From positions 767,758,153-767,822,152 of the forward strand of contig NC_081414.1 of assembly GCF_030272615.1 (NCBI RefSeq): a stretch of 64,000 nucleotides of DNA. Reading direction: 5' to 3'. A program made the translations under genes and the position numbers. This document shows, one piece after another, positions 11,588 to 21,839 of the stretch. The notes below the pieces were generated by a model. The model was not told where the DNA came from. It saw nothing but the letters and a program-made list of their open reading frames with translations, and made no database searches. Within the stretch, counting starts at the first letter, position 1. Each line of letters begins with the position of its first letter. The stretch is from Cryptomeria japonica (lineage: Eukaryota > Streptophyta > Pinopsida > Cupressales > Cupressaceae).

Positions 11588-11599
11588 TGGTATCAGAGC
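11588..11599 (+). promoter_or_regulatory. primer-binding site, tRNA-iMet type (element A)
   Basis: TGGTATCAGAGC lies 2 nt after the 5' LTR. It matches the complement of the 3' end of plant initiator tRNA-Met, used to start minus-strand synthesis. Confidence 0.92.
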
Positions 11600-11629
11600 T
11601 TGGTCCTCTATTTTCAAAATCCTAACAAC

Positions 11630-12760
11630 TTGAGGAATATCTTGACATTGGTAGAGATAGAAAACTTAAGAAAGCAATTGGAAACAACTCTTTCAGACTA
11701 TGATGCAGAAAAGGTGAAGAATATTAAACTTGAAGATGATCTGAAGGCTGCATAGGATATTATTGAAGGACTTCAAGAAAATTTCACTATAGAAAGGAAC
11801 AAAAGAAGAGAACTTTGTGAAAAGATGCAAAATGATGAAGATGAAAAGGAAACTCTAAATGATCTGGTAAACAAGCTAAGACAAGAAAACAATACAATGA
11901 AGAACGAGATGCAAGATATGAATATGAGATTTTGTAAAGAAATTGAAGATAGGAAGAAGAATGAAGAGGACTTGGTTAAAAGACTAAATGATGCTAGAAA
12001 TGAAAATACAAGACTTAGTCATGAAAATGATATGTTGAAGATAGACTTGATGCATACACAAAATGACACAAATGAACTCATGAGACAGAAAGGAATCTTG
12101 GAGAGTGAATTGGTTGTTGCAAATAAACACAAGGAAAAATTCAAGAAAAGTTCAGAGGAACTTGTTGACATGCTGAAGAATCAAAAACCTAATGGTGATA
12201 CAAATGGCCTTGGCTTTGAAGTTGATGAAAGCTCTGGTACTGCAAACAATCATGGTCATAGTAAATAGGTAAGACAACCTAATGCTTACAAATTTAATGG
12301 GAAATACTTTAACTGTAACAAGTATGGTCATAGAGAAAATCAGTGTAGATCTAAAAATTATTAGAACACTAATATACCCACCGGTCAATGCTCTATGTGC
12401 AACAAAATTGGTCATAATTCAGAAAATTGCAGAATGAATGTAAGATGTTATGTTTGTGGAAGATTTGGACACTTATCTAATCAATGTAGTATACATACTA
12501 GCATAGAATATGGGAAAGCTATTCAGAAAAAACAATGCGACTTGTTATGCTTGCAAAAAAATTGGACATATTGTAAAGTTTTGTAGAAGGCATCACCAGT
12601 AAATAACAAAGGTCCTAGCTTGAAAGGTAAAGAAAAGGTTGAAGAAGTAAAGCAAGAATTCTCAAAGCAATGGATCCGAAAGTCAGATCAAAATATTGAT
12701 GGAAATACTCCTCCACCGGTAGAACAGAGCATCATTCCACTAGCAGGAGACTATATCTAA
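11630..12760 (+). pseudogene. element A ORF1: coiled-coil, multi-zinc-knuckle gag-like protein
   Basis: The first part is a long charged coiled coil (heptad-like, rich in Glu/Lys/Asn, 11640-12180), aligned by eye with the ORF1 N-termini of C and F (L-KQLE--L-DYD-E--KN-KL). Four knuckles follow between about 12300 and 12590: a first with its leading Cys changed to Tyr, then CSMCNKIGHNSENC, CYVCGRFGHLSNQC and CYACKKIGHIVKFC. Stops occur at about 11754, after SGTANNHGHSK (12266-12268) and after the first knuckle; a frameshift precedes the last. Such knuckles usually bind genomic RNA in the particle. The start codon is uncertain. Confidence 0.75.
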
Positions 12761-13068
12761 CTAAAGGAAAATCCTTTGGGGGTTTAGCAACAAATTGAAA
12801 AACATGCTATTATTCCCTCAGTTGATGGTGAGAAGCTGGATTACTTCCTTACCGGCAGATGAGTTAAGTTGTGACTTAATTGGCAAGCATTAAGTGTGGT
12901 AATTGGAGAAAATAACATTATAAAGCAAGTGTTTTGACTCCTTTTTCATTCACCAAGCATTCAAATCTTCATGAGCGTGAAAATTCCCGAGCGAAGGCAT
13001 CCTTAGCAAAAAAGTGAAGTAGTTCATCCAAGCACTCATCCCTAAGGCAGATTGAGGTATTTATAACT
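12761..13068 (+). other. inter-ORF spacer of element A
   Basis: About 300 bp without a frame. AGGTATTTA at 13055-13063, six bases before the ORF2 ATG, is shared with C (38937-38945) and D (58364-58372). Confidence 0.5.
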
Positions 13069-16000
13069 ATGGCTTCCTCATCCACACCTGAATTTATTGT
13101 AAAACCTACTGTGATTGAAGTAATCAAATGCCCTAGACTTGTATTCAAGCTTGTTCCCGAAATTGCGAAGAAGGATGATACCATAGGTGCATTTTCTCAA
13201 ATTCCTAAGGGATTAGTATATGCTAAAGATCCTATAATATACATACATTGTCATATAGAGGAATTAGGAGATGATGAAATCAAGAACATGTATAAGACTG
13301 TGATTTGTGATGTAAATGGTAATATCAAACCGAAACACAAGGTAATAGAAACCCTAGGTTTTGCGGATATTCTGAGCATTCCTAATTTTTATGAAGATGT
13401 GATAAGAATAGTCCTAAGCATAGTCCATGGTGAATTATTTTGGTTAGATTCAATTCATAAGATCACCAAGGAAGTAGTTAGGGTAGTAACAGGCTTACCT
13501 TCCACCGGTAGCAGGCCCGATAGGACAAAAAGGATCTCAAATGACACAGTAAAGGACCTAACTAGCGCAACATTTGACAAAATGTCTCTAAGGGTAAATG
13601 ATGTGAAGGACATCAATACCAGATTTGTCAGTATGATTTTAGGCTACAAGGCTACACATGCAAATAGGTTAAACTCAGTATCAAGCCTGTGTATTAAAAG
13701 TGCATATGACATGGTGAACAACAATGCAAGAATAGATGTGTGTTAATGGCTCAAAGATGAATTGATAGACAATCTAAAGAAGATCAAAGGAGATAAGAAA
13801 AGAAATTTTAGATTTGGAAATTTGCTTGTATGTTTAATGATGTACATTACTAAGCAAGTACCCAGTATTAGTAGGAGAGATTTTGGCTTTGATATACCGG
13901 TAGGAAAACAACTGTTGGATACATTAAACAACATGGGAGACAATAGAGAGAAAAATATAAATGAACATTTTTCAGGCACTAAAAGCTTGAATGAAGACTA
14001 GAATAAGGCTATCACAGGCAATTATGGATAAATATCAAAAGGAAATATGTTTTGTAATCAAGAAAGATGAAATCTGGATGGAGGCAGTTGTCCCTAGAAC
14101 TATCTGGGTAACTGAAATGGGATATGAAACATATGATAACATCATTGAAACTTATGCAAAAGCCCTCCTTGAAGCACCAAAGGAACCCTCTGAGAAAGTC
14201 TTTGGCAATGCAGAAACAATTAAGAGTGGCATTTAATCTAGGAAAAGAGTTAAGAAAGTTGAACAAATAGTAAGGAAAGGCACTAGACAAGCAAAAGCAA
14301 TTAAGGAAGATGTATTGAAACAAACTGGTATCAAGGAAAGTGAGCTGGAAGGACTTCAACCGAAAGCTCATCTTTCACCAGTTGCAACTTCCTCTGAGAG
14401 TGAGATACCAACGGTATTTAAAAGGGTAGAAAGGAAAAGAAAACCCTCACCCACACCCTCACCCACACCTTAGAGAACAAGACAAAAGCAACAGACAGTA
14501 AGGCCTCCAGTTAAGAAGTTGACTCGGAAGAAAAAGAAGGTAAAATAAGACATTTATCCATTGAACAAACTCTTAAGTGAAATAACAAAGGATGGAAAGT
14601 TGAAAAACATTAGCAAACTGTATAACACATTTTCCACTGATGAAAGAGAAAGCATAGAAAATAGTGTAATCTTACACTTGGACATCTCCAAAAAAATTTT
14701 GATGGAAATTGTTGAAGAAATACCCACTGATCTCTACAGAAGACTTGAAGCTAGAAGGGTAGCTATTGTTGAGCTGGATAAGAAAATAAAAAATTGAGAA
14801 ATTACTTGTAGTTCACTTGGTGAACTCAGCTGAAGAGATTGATCAATTAATTAGTGAGGCCAACCAGACAGTATTCTCAACCGGTCACCGACATGTAGCA
14901 CTAACGACAGGAAGAATGAAAGAAATTTCAAAAGAGACTATGAACCAATGGGACATATTCTTTGTTGAAAAAGAGAAACAAGAAGAACTCAAAAGACCCA
15001 AGACTATCAGAGTATATCAAAAGGACAAGGATAAAGGGAAAGGTAAGTAAGGTGGACCTCCTAACCTAAAAATAACAGATAAATTACCCCCACCCCCTTC
15101 TGATACTACACCGGTAGAATTAGTTGATACACAACTGACTACAGAGAGTATGGAGACTCCTCTAGAGGATACAAATCCTGAGTCCAAAATTTTGTATACC
15201 ATGAATATAGATACACAACAAGTAAACATTGTGGTAGACAAAGAGACCATTGATGATAAGAAGGAAGATGTGGCTACTGAGCCACCGGTTGTAGATGTTG
15301 AGGTTAAGACTATAAATATAATCACAAATACAGAGAACCAGCAAAGGACACCACTGAGAAATCATCTAAAGCATCGGTTAATGAAACTGAAAAACAATCA
15401 GAGGTAAATATAGAGAAACCAAAAGTGCATACATAGACTACATCTGAGAAACCAATAGTTGAGAGCTCAGAGAAACCTTCTGAGACACAGATGGAGAAAC
15501 CAGAACAAAAACAGGTTGAGACATAGGTTCAGACCGAGACAGTGCCACTGGCAAAAACTAAAAAGCCTAAACCTTTGCTAATAGAAATGCATACTCAAAC
15601 AAATCCTCCTGAGAGAGGAAAGAAAATTTATTACCACAACCGGCAACATGGAAATCATAAAAATAGTTGGGCAGACTTCTGGTACTTCAATGACAGAGTT
15701 CAGACCAACAAATGTAATAGAAGTATTGTTGGATTCTATAAAGAAAATAACAGATTGTAATGCACAAGCCTACAAGGCTATTGATGACACCATTCCTATT
15801 CTTAAATTGATAGCAACTAAGTGCATTGTGAATAATAAAGATTCTTTAGGTCAACTAGACACATTGTCTAAATTCATCACCAGTAACATTTTGACAGTTG
15901 ATCAAATCAATGAGGACACATTCCAAGAGAAAATGAATAAGGGAAAAGGAAAATTCTTTGAGGAAATAGTAAAGAAGAATAAGGAACTAATAGAAACCTT

Positions 16001-16304
16001 ATTACTAGCACTAGGAGAAGAAATTTTGGATTTAAAGAAACTGTACAGGGATACATGCAAAACTGACATCTTGACAAAAGACATAGATTCAGAGATCAGC
16101 AAAACACAAACTAAGATTAACAATATTGCTAATAATCTAATAGGCACATCAGATTCATTTTTGGAAATAGAAAAGAAAATTGCAGATCTTGAAGAGAAAA
16201 TTGAAAAGTTAGAAAAGGATAAAGAGAAAATAAAGCATAAGGCAAAGAGCTTAAAATGCAAACTAGGTCCTAAACTAGATTACCTCATTTCTTTGAGAAA
16301 ATAA
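13069..16304 (+). pseudogene. element A ORF2: long protein of unknown function, broken
   Basis: I do not recognise this family. ATG at 13069 starts MASSSTPEF. Blocks shared with ORF2 of C, F and D are: HCHIEELG-DEIK-MY; a V-VLS-VH---WLD segment; VTGLPSTG; FGNLLVCLMMYI; Y-KEICFVIKKDEIWMEAV with PR-IW--EMGYE; a basic linker; IPTDLYRRLEARR; and a C-terminal coiled coil (KIADLEEKIEKLEKDKEKI) ending near 16304. The ITG-P and FGNLL spacing recalls plant transposon-associated 'mobile' domains, but that is only a resemblance. Stops and frameshifts occur near 13744, 13990, 14234, 14470, 14796, 15048 and 15540. Unbroken length would be about 1,000 residues or slightly more. Confidence 0.6.
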
Positions 16305-16708
16305 ATTTCTGAGGCTCTGGTCCCTAGACTCAAGACACCGGAAGAGAAAATGCACATACTCATCGGTGCAGTTCAGAGAACACAAGCGGAATTAACAAAT
16401 AGCAGAAGATTCAACAACAGTTTAAATTTGGTTTTGCAGATCTTTTCTAGATTGTAACCAACCGATTACAAGGATCTAGGCAGGAACCACACTCCACTGA
16501 CATCGAATGACAACATTTGTCATTGATGTCAAAGGGGGAGTAGTGAGATGAGAAAAATGATTAGAACATGACATCATCAGCTCAGGGGGAGCATACATTT
16601 TTGACAACACAATTTTGGTAAGATATTTTGGTGGACTCTTTTTGGACATCATTTTGGACACTTTTTTATTTTTCTCATGAGTGTTGCCATCAATGCCAAA
16701 GGGGAGAT
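16305..16708 (+). other. 3' noncoding region of element A with two purine tracts
   Basis: TTGATGTCAAAGGGGGAG (tract at 16531-16540) is an upstream copy of the terminal CAATGCCAAAGGGGAGA (tract at 16698-16707). An 8-bp hairpin AATGACAA/TTGTCATT lies just before the first tract (16506-16524). Confidence 0.75.
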
Positions 16709-16773
16709 TATTGGCAAATGCACACTCCAATGAGAAATTGTAGGTGATAGAAGGTACTGTCATTGATGGCAAC
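16683..16773 (+). other. stem bracketing the polypurine tract and LTR start, element A
   Basis: GTTGCCATCAATG (16683-16695) is exactly complementary to CATTGATGGCAAC (16761-16773). The polypurine tract and first 52 bp of U3 lie in the loop. Related pairings exist in C, F, copia-1 and, with different bases, D. Confidence 0.8.
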
Positions 16774-17495
16774 CTTACAATCATATGATACCGACATGTA
16801 TACACAGGCACCGACATCGATAGACTCCACACTGACATACAAATCACCGGCACCAAAAAGAAAGATTACCGACACCCTGGCTGACAAGAATTTTGTATAA
16901 ATATATTTTGTAATTAATTGTAAAATATTTTGTAAGCCAACTTGGTGGATTGTAACATGACTCATATAAGTGTGAGATCATTGTAGATCATTTAATAGAA
17001 GGAATATGAAAAAGGTGATAGCAGACCTAATATGCGAAATATTGGGATAAGGGTTTATGTATATTGCAGAGCTTAAACCGGTACTGAATCTGGCATAGTA
17101 GGTGTTGATCTGAAGTAGTACAAGACATTGTATTTGTATAATCCAATTTTGTAAGTCAGTGTGACTTCTTTTGTAACTGAGCAGTGAGCTCTAGGCACTT
17201 GGCCTTCCTGCATGTGCAGGCCCCTATTGTAAACAGTAATATTCCCTTATTGGCCAGTAAGCGAATATTGTGGGTCACAAATCCCACCGAGGTTTTTCCC
17301 ACACCAGGTTTCCTCATTAAAATATTGTGGTATGGTGTGTCTCTTATGTTGTGGTTGTTGTTCCTCTTTACTGCATTATTTTTAGTTTACCGGTACACAG
17401 TTTTGAAGTGCTTTTCATGTTATAATTCAAGTAAATTTATATATCGTTCAGATACTGATTCACCCCCCCTCTCAATATCTTTGGGAATCCTAACA
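16709..17495 (+). repeat. 3' LTR of element A
   Basis: 787 bp, same length as the 5' LTR. The first dinucleotide is TA instead of TG, a G-to-A decay. It ends CCTAACA before the TACTA duplication. Confidence 0.95.
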
Positions 17496-17500
17496 TACTA
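17496..17500. repeat. target-site duplication of element A, right copy (TACTA)
   Basis: Exact match to 10794-10798. Removing element A and one copy joins the copia-1 reverse transcriptase reading from KLGFS into KGNVDSNLYY. Confidence 0.92.
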
Positions 17501-18028
17501 AAACCAAGCTTTGAAAGATACTTATCCAATCTAGCATACCATGCTCTAGGGGCATGTTTTAGTCCATATAAAGCTTTCTTCAATCTACAAACCATGTCCT
17601 TGTCTTCTGATAAAGAAAATTCATCAGGTTGTTCAATGTAAACTTCCTCTTCAAGATCTCCATTCATAAATGCACATTTGACATCCATCTGATATGATTT
17701 TTAGTTCTTGTGTTCAACATAAGCAAGAAAAAGTCTTACCGCTTCAATTCTAACAATTGTGGCATATGTTTCCCCATAATCAATTCCTTCTTCCTGTGAA
17801 TAACTTTTGCAAACCAATCTATCCTTGTTCCTCACCACTTGACCTTCCTCATTCAAGTTGTTCCTGAAAACCCATTCAGTTCCAATAATGTTCTTGTCTT
17901 TAGGTCTAGGTACATGTTCCCATGTCTTATTCTTTTCAATCTGATCTAATTCCTCTTCCATTGCTTTTAACCAATTTTCATCCTTACTTGCTTCAATGAA
18001 AGATTCTGGTTCAATTTGAGAAATTAAA
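17501..18028 (-). pseudogene. copia-1 reverse transcriptase N-terminal half
   Basis: Minus-strand blocks: EASKDENWLKAMEEELDQIE, W--VPRPKDKNIIGTEWVFR, a DYGETYATIVRIEAVR segment (most copia elements have an ETFAPVAR-like core), a stop near 17701, then [20 protein letters not shown] and [19 protein letters not shown]. It joins the integrase side at 28978 (across element B) and the catalytic YVDD-box side at 10793 (across element A). Confidence 0.92.
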
Positions 18029-18033
18029 CATAC
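18029..18033. repeat. target-site duplication of element B, left copy (CATAC)
   Basis: Exact match to 28973-28977. Confidence 0.92.
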
Positions 18034-19315
18034 TGTCACAACCCTCCTTTATCACTTTTGGATTTAAATCACAATTTTATTTTATCTTTGGATAAGCTAT
18101 TTAAATGATTGAGTAAATGTTATAAAAAGAATGAAAAATAATAACACACACACACACACACACACATGGAAAATATACATTATTTTTATTTATTTAATTT
18201 CCACATCCAATTATGGCACATGTTGTAGGAAGAATAAGATGCTTCTAGAGGATTCTCCACCACCTTGCATGTAACTCCCCCACTAAGTCTAATCAATTTG
18301 CATGAAGTCTAAAATTGGGAAAGAATCTCCTTTTTAATTAAATTTTCTAGATAGTGGAGTGGAGGGAATTTTCTTATAAAACTATATGCAAGTTTCAAAG
18401 AAGGGAGTTGATTATGTTTTGAAGGAAATTTTCCAAGTTTTAGAAATAGATCTTTTTGGTAGTCTCATTTTCGTTGCAGGAATTTTAAGTTGTTGTTTAG
18501 TATTTCTCTCAAGTTGCAAGGAAGGATCATAAGGGTACCTAGTGGATTCAACATCAAGCTTGATAAACCAGGTTCTCTCCTCGTTGTTTATCTTTACATT
18601 TACTTATGAGGAATTCATATTATCAATAGTTATAGATCTTCCTTTATATAAAGAAACTCTTTTATTTGATTTTAAATCTTTTATTTGAGGATAAATAGTA
18701 ATGATGATGCTTTCATATAGTGCAAATAAAATATAGTTATTTAAATTATTTTATTTTCCTCAAGAAAATATGCACATGATCTTGCTTTTGTTTTTCTTCT
18801 AAAAATTTTAGCAAAAGAAAATCATATTCCTTTATTTGTTTAGAATCTCTTTTTCTAAAATTAAAATTCTTCCTGTGTGATTTGAATCTTTATTCCTCCC
18901 TCTGATTCTTTTCTCTGGCTCTTCGAATGGGAATCTGAATCTCATTCTTTAATCCCTTTGTGATTATCTTTAAAATCTCTCTGTGATTATCTTTAAAATC
19001 TCACTGTGATTATCTTTAAAATTTCTCTGTGATTATTTTTAAAATCTCTCTGTGAATATTAATTAAAATAAAATCTCTCTGTGAAATGAGTTGAATAAAA
19101 TCTCTGTGAAATGAGTTGAATAAAATTTCTGTGAACTGAGTTGAATAAAATCTCTATGAAATGAGTTGAATAAAATCTCTCTGTGAATATTGATTGAAAC
19201 TCTATGAATATTAGTTGAATAAAATCCTCCTGTAAATACTAGAAACGAATTATGGAAATAAACAATTCCACTGTGAAATCTGGATCAAACCTCCTGCCTG
19301 TGAATGCTGGAATAA

Positions 19316-19318
<3 letters not shown>

Positions 19319-19396
<78 letters not shown>
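19319..19396. repeat. (CT)n microsatellite in element B 5' LTR
   Basis: Uninterrupted CT repeat followed by a short (GT)n. The homologous tract in the 3' LTR is longer (26299-26396). Apparent ORFs here are Leu/Ser or Arg/Glu repeats and are rejected. Confidence 0.95.
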
Positions 19397-19412
<16 letters not shown>

Positions 19413-21073
19413 AAATGTCAACCTCCTGTTTACTGTAGAATCAATCTAAAACAATTGTTTGGTTATCTATTTTATCCATGTTCTTGTTTTCATAAATAAA
19501 TTCTCTTTTGTTTTTATATATCATTAAGTAATTGGGAATATGAAACCATATATATATATATATATATAAAGTTTATATTAAAATGTATCAATGTTGCATT
19601 ATAATTATATTAAGTTTATTTCAAATGTTAAAATATATTAATGTTGCATTATAAATATATTAAATTTATTTCAAGTTAAAATATTTTAATGTTGCAAGTA
19701 ATTCACGGACTTCGAAAATTATTTGAATGATGCACGAAGGCGTCAGGGGTGGCGGTTATTGTAACCGCCGAAGGGGACAGTGGTACCCCCCACTACCCCT
19801 GTGGTCATTGTCATGGCAGTGGGCGCAGGGGAGTGGAGGGGCCCATGGTGTCCCCTCAACCCTGTGGGACTGTGCATGCAGGACCACAGGGGTGATGGGA
19901 CCTGGTGGTCCCCACCCCCCCCCCCCCCTATTGATTATTAAACATTAACCATTCGCCATGTTTTTTTTTGTCGTTATATTATTTAGTTTTTTTTGATAAA
20001 TGTATAAAATACAATTTAGAAATAAATGTATAAATTGCAAATTTGAAATCGTTAATTTTCTTTTCCTTAGTATAAACTTTAAGTTATTAAATTAACTTAG
20101 AAAATTAATAAATATTGGGGATTATTGAGGAATGAATTCACGATTAACTTATCTATAATAAATACTTGTAAATTATATTATATCAAATGTTATAATTAGA
20201 ATCATTCGATCTATTAAGATCTATTAATATGCAAGTTTCATGATGGTCATTGTTATGCAAAGTTATATTTCAAGTTTTGAGTAATAAATAATGCTAGTCA
20301 TGGTTTTATTTCCATGTAATTCATCAAGTAGTTATTTCAAGTAATTGAGCTTTGCAATGTCTAAATTCATAATTATTTTTCAAGCATAATGTTTATCATA
20401 AGTCAGAAAATTAAATAAAGGAAGTTGGAAAACCAAAACCTAGTAGCGTTTGGTATATATAGTGCCTCTGGGTCACGCTTACGGGTAATGCCATCGTGTT
20501 GAACTAATGCACTTAATGCCTAATAAAGCTACATCAATGATGTCTATGGCATCGTCCCTATAAATCGTCGGGGAGTAATAAGGGACACTTGGAAGTTAAA
20601 ATCCAAGGGGCGGGTAATCCCCCTTGGATCGATAATTTAATAAGATAATTCTAAACGATCTTTCATCTGCTGAGTTAAGCTATAGTAAACCCCTATAGGG
20701 ATGTTGAGTGAAATGCTTTTATAAAATTGTTTTAATCTCAAAGATTATTGTCGATTGACAATTGGTCAAGGGTGACGCTCATGATAAGAATTAGGATCTA
20801 GTTGTTTTAGGCCACAAGCAATAGGCCATCTCGAGTCTTTGCTTAAGTGCTACCATTGTGGGTAGCAACCGCAGAGAAACTGTCCGAGACATTGACCCTA
20901 GAAAGGGTTGTGTACCCACTAATCAGTTTACATCAAACCATAGAATAGAAAATAGAACTACATAATTTACGCTTTGATCCCGTGTCGAAGCAAGTATGTA
21001 GGCAGTCTTGGGATGGAGTTGTCCCTCGTACTTAGGTGTTCGTGGGTGGGGTCTAGACTTGGTAAAAGAAAGA

Positions 21074-21283
21074 ATGAGTAAGAATCCTATTTTGAAAGAT
21101 AAGATAATTAAATTGGAAAAAGTAATTCAATGCATACTCGGAAGGAATCCCGTATGGATTCGTTTGACTTCCCGAGGCTTTAAGCCAAATTCCGAGGTGG
21201 AATTCAAGCTTGTATTATGTTATTTAATTACTCCTAAGGATGGTGACCTCGGTGCACTTCTGTTAGAAGAGTGTAGTACTTAG
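21074..21283 (+). CDS. small ORF inside element B 5' LTR
   Basis: A 69-codon frame from the first ATG (MSKNPILKD...) to TAG, ending ALLLEECST. The frame is open 22 codons further upstream but only to a TTG. The copy in the 3' LTR (28386-28595) stays open. By eye nine codons differ and six of those changes are silent, more than expected for drift, but numbers are tiny. I recognise no domain. It may be chance. Confidence 0.25.
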   Translation: MSKNPILKDKIIKLEKVIQCILGRNPVWIRLTSRGFKPNSEVEFKLVLCYLITPKDGDLGALLLEECST

Positions 21284-21334
21284 TGAGTGGCTCAGGACCC
21301 GAATGGTCCTGATGAGTCTAAGTCTCTAGCCAGA

Positions 21335-21570
21335 GCACCTCCTATCCCGATTGGATAGATGCCTACCCCGTATGGGTAGATGCCTATCCCATATTGGATA
21401 GATGAAATCTTATGTCTCGTATGGACCGATGCCTACCCCATATGGGTAGATGCCTATCCTATATTGGATAGATGAAATCTTATGTCCCGTATGGACCGAT
21501 GCCTAACCTGTATGGTTAGATGCTCATCCCGGATGGATGAATGCCTAATCTAAATGGATGGATGCCCAGA
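21335..21570. repeat. array of short palindromic units near the LTR end (element B)
   Basis: Repeated units such as TACCCCGTATGGGTAGATGCC and TATCCCATATTGGATAGATG each hold a 5-6 bp inverted repeat around a 4-bp centre. At least seven units occur in about 230 bp. Repeated 'GAAATCTTATGTC-CGTATGGACCGATGCC' segments show higher-order duplication. The 3' LTR has the same array at about 28650-28875. Confidence 0.8.
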
Positions 21571-21663
21571 GTATGCAATTGAATCAAACACAATGATTAA
21601 ATTAAACAAAAAAAAAAAAGAATGGTCAATTTTGTTGGGTTAATTAAGGTGGGTTATTACATG

Positions 21664-21675
21664 TGGTATCAGAGA
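21664..21675 (+). promoter_or_regulatory. primer-binding site, tRNA-iMet type (element B)
   Basis: TGGTATCAGAGA begins 2 nt after the LTR end. Eleven of twelve bases match the usual TGGTATCAGAGC. Confidence 0.85.
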
Positions 21676-21839
21676 AAAGGTTCAACTCTAGGCCTTGTGC
21701 TCACTTCAATTTACACAACTAAGGGAATGCTTTGCAATGATATAAATTAAATTTTAAAAATATTAAATCAAGAACTTACTAAGCATTTTCCGAGGGCAAG
21801 GGTACAATTTCCTATGTTTGAACAAGGGTAGACCTCTAT
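21676..21839 (+). other. truncated leader of element B
   Basis: About 165 bp separate the primer site from the protease remnant, where a complete element would have a long leader plus gag. A deletion removed gag, but its exact breakpoint cannot be placed. Confidence 0.6.

Larger units (their letters stand above)
10799..17495 (+). mobile_element. element A: non-autonomous LTR retrotransposon (two ORFs, no pol)
   Basis: Both LTRs are 787 bp and are flanked by an exact TACTA duplication. The internal 5.1 kb has a tRNA-iMet primer site, a coiled-coil/zinc-knuckle gag-like ORF1, a long ORF2 of unknown function, an upstream purine tract and a terminal polypurine tract. No protease, integrase, reverse transcriptase or RNase H motif was found in any frame. 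The LTR termini, primer site and 3' signals resemble copia-1 and copia-2, so a copia-type helper is the likely source of its enzymes (inference). It sits inside copia-1's reverse transcriptase, so it is younger than copia-1. Confidence 0.92.
18034..21661 (+). repeat. 5' LTR of element B (3628 bp)
   Basis: It begins TGTCACAACCCTCC and ends GGTTATTACA. It contains (CA)n near 18144-18166, about 20-bp repeats of a TCTCTGTGATTATCTTTAAA unit (18955-19070), GAAATGAGTTGAATAAAATC repeats (19082-19180), (CT)n at 19319-19396, (TA)n near 19551, and a C-run near 19915. A GC-rich patch lies at 19727-19930. A series of small inverted repeats lies at 21335-21570. It lacks 288 bp present in the 3' LTR at the 20220/20223 junction. 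Confidence 0.93.

Noticed and set aside
11274-11633. 119-codon ORF at the end of element A's 5' LTR (also 17184-17501)
   Set aside because: Spans LTR U5 and the primer site; the counterpart in the other LTR is truncated, and the product looks like chance hydrophobic sequence.
13069-16304. Host gene captured by element A
   Set aside because: The same protein, diverged, is in the same place in C, F and D, so it belongs to the elements; ancient capture cannot be excluded but is not shown.
19239-19449. ORFs rich in Leu-Ser or Arg-Glu, also at 26020-26449
   Set aside because: Products of (CT)n repeats inside the element B LTRs, not genes.
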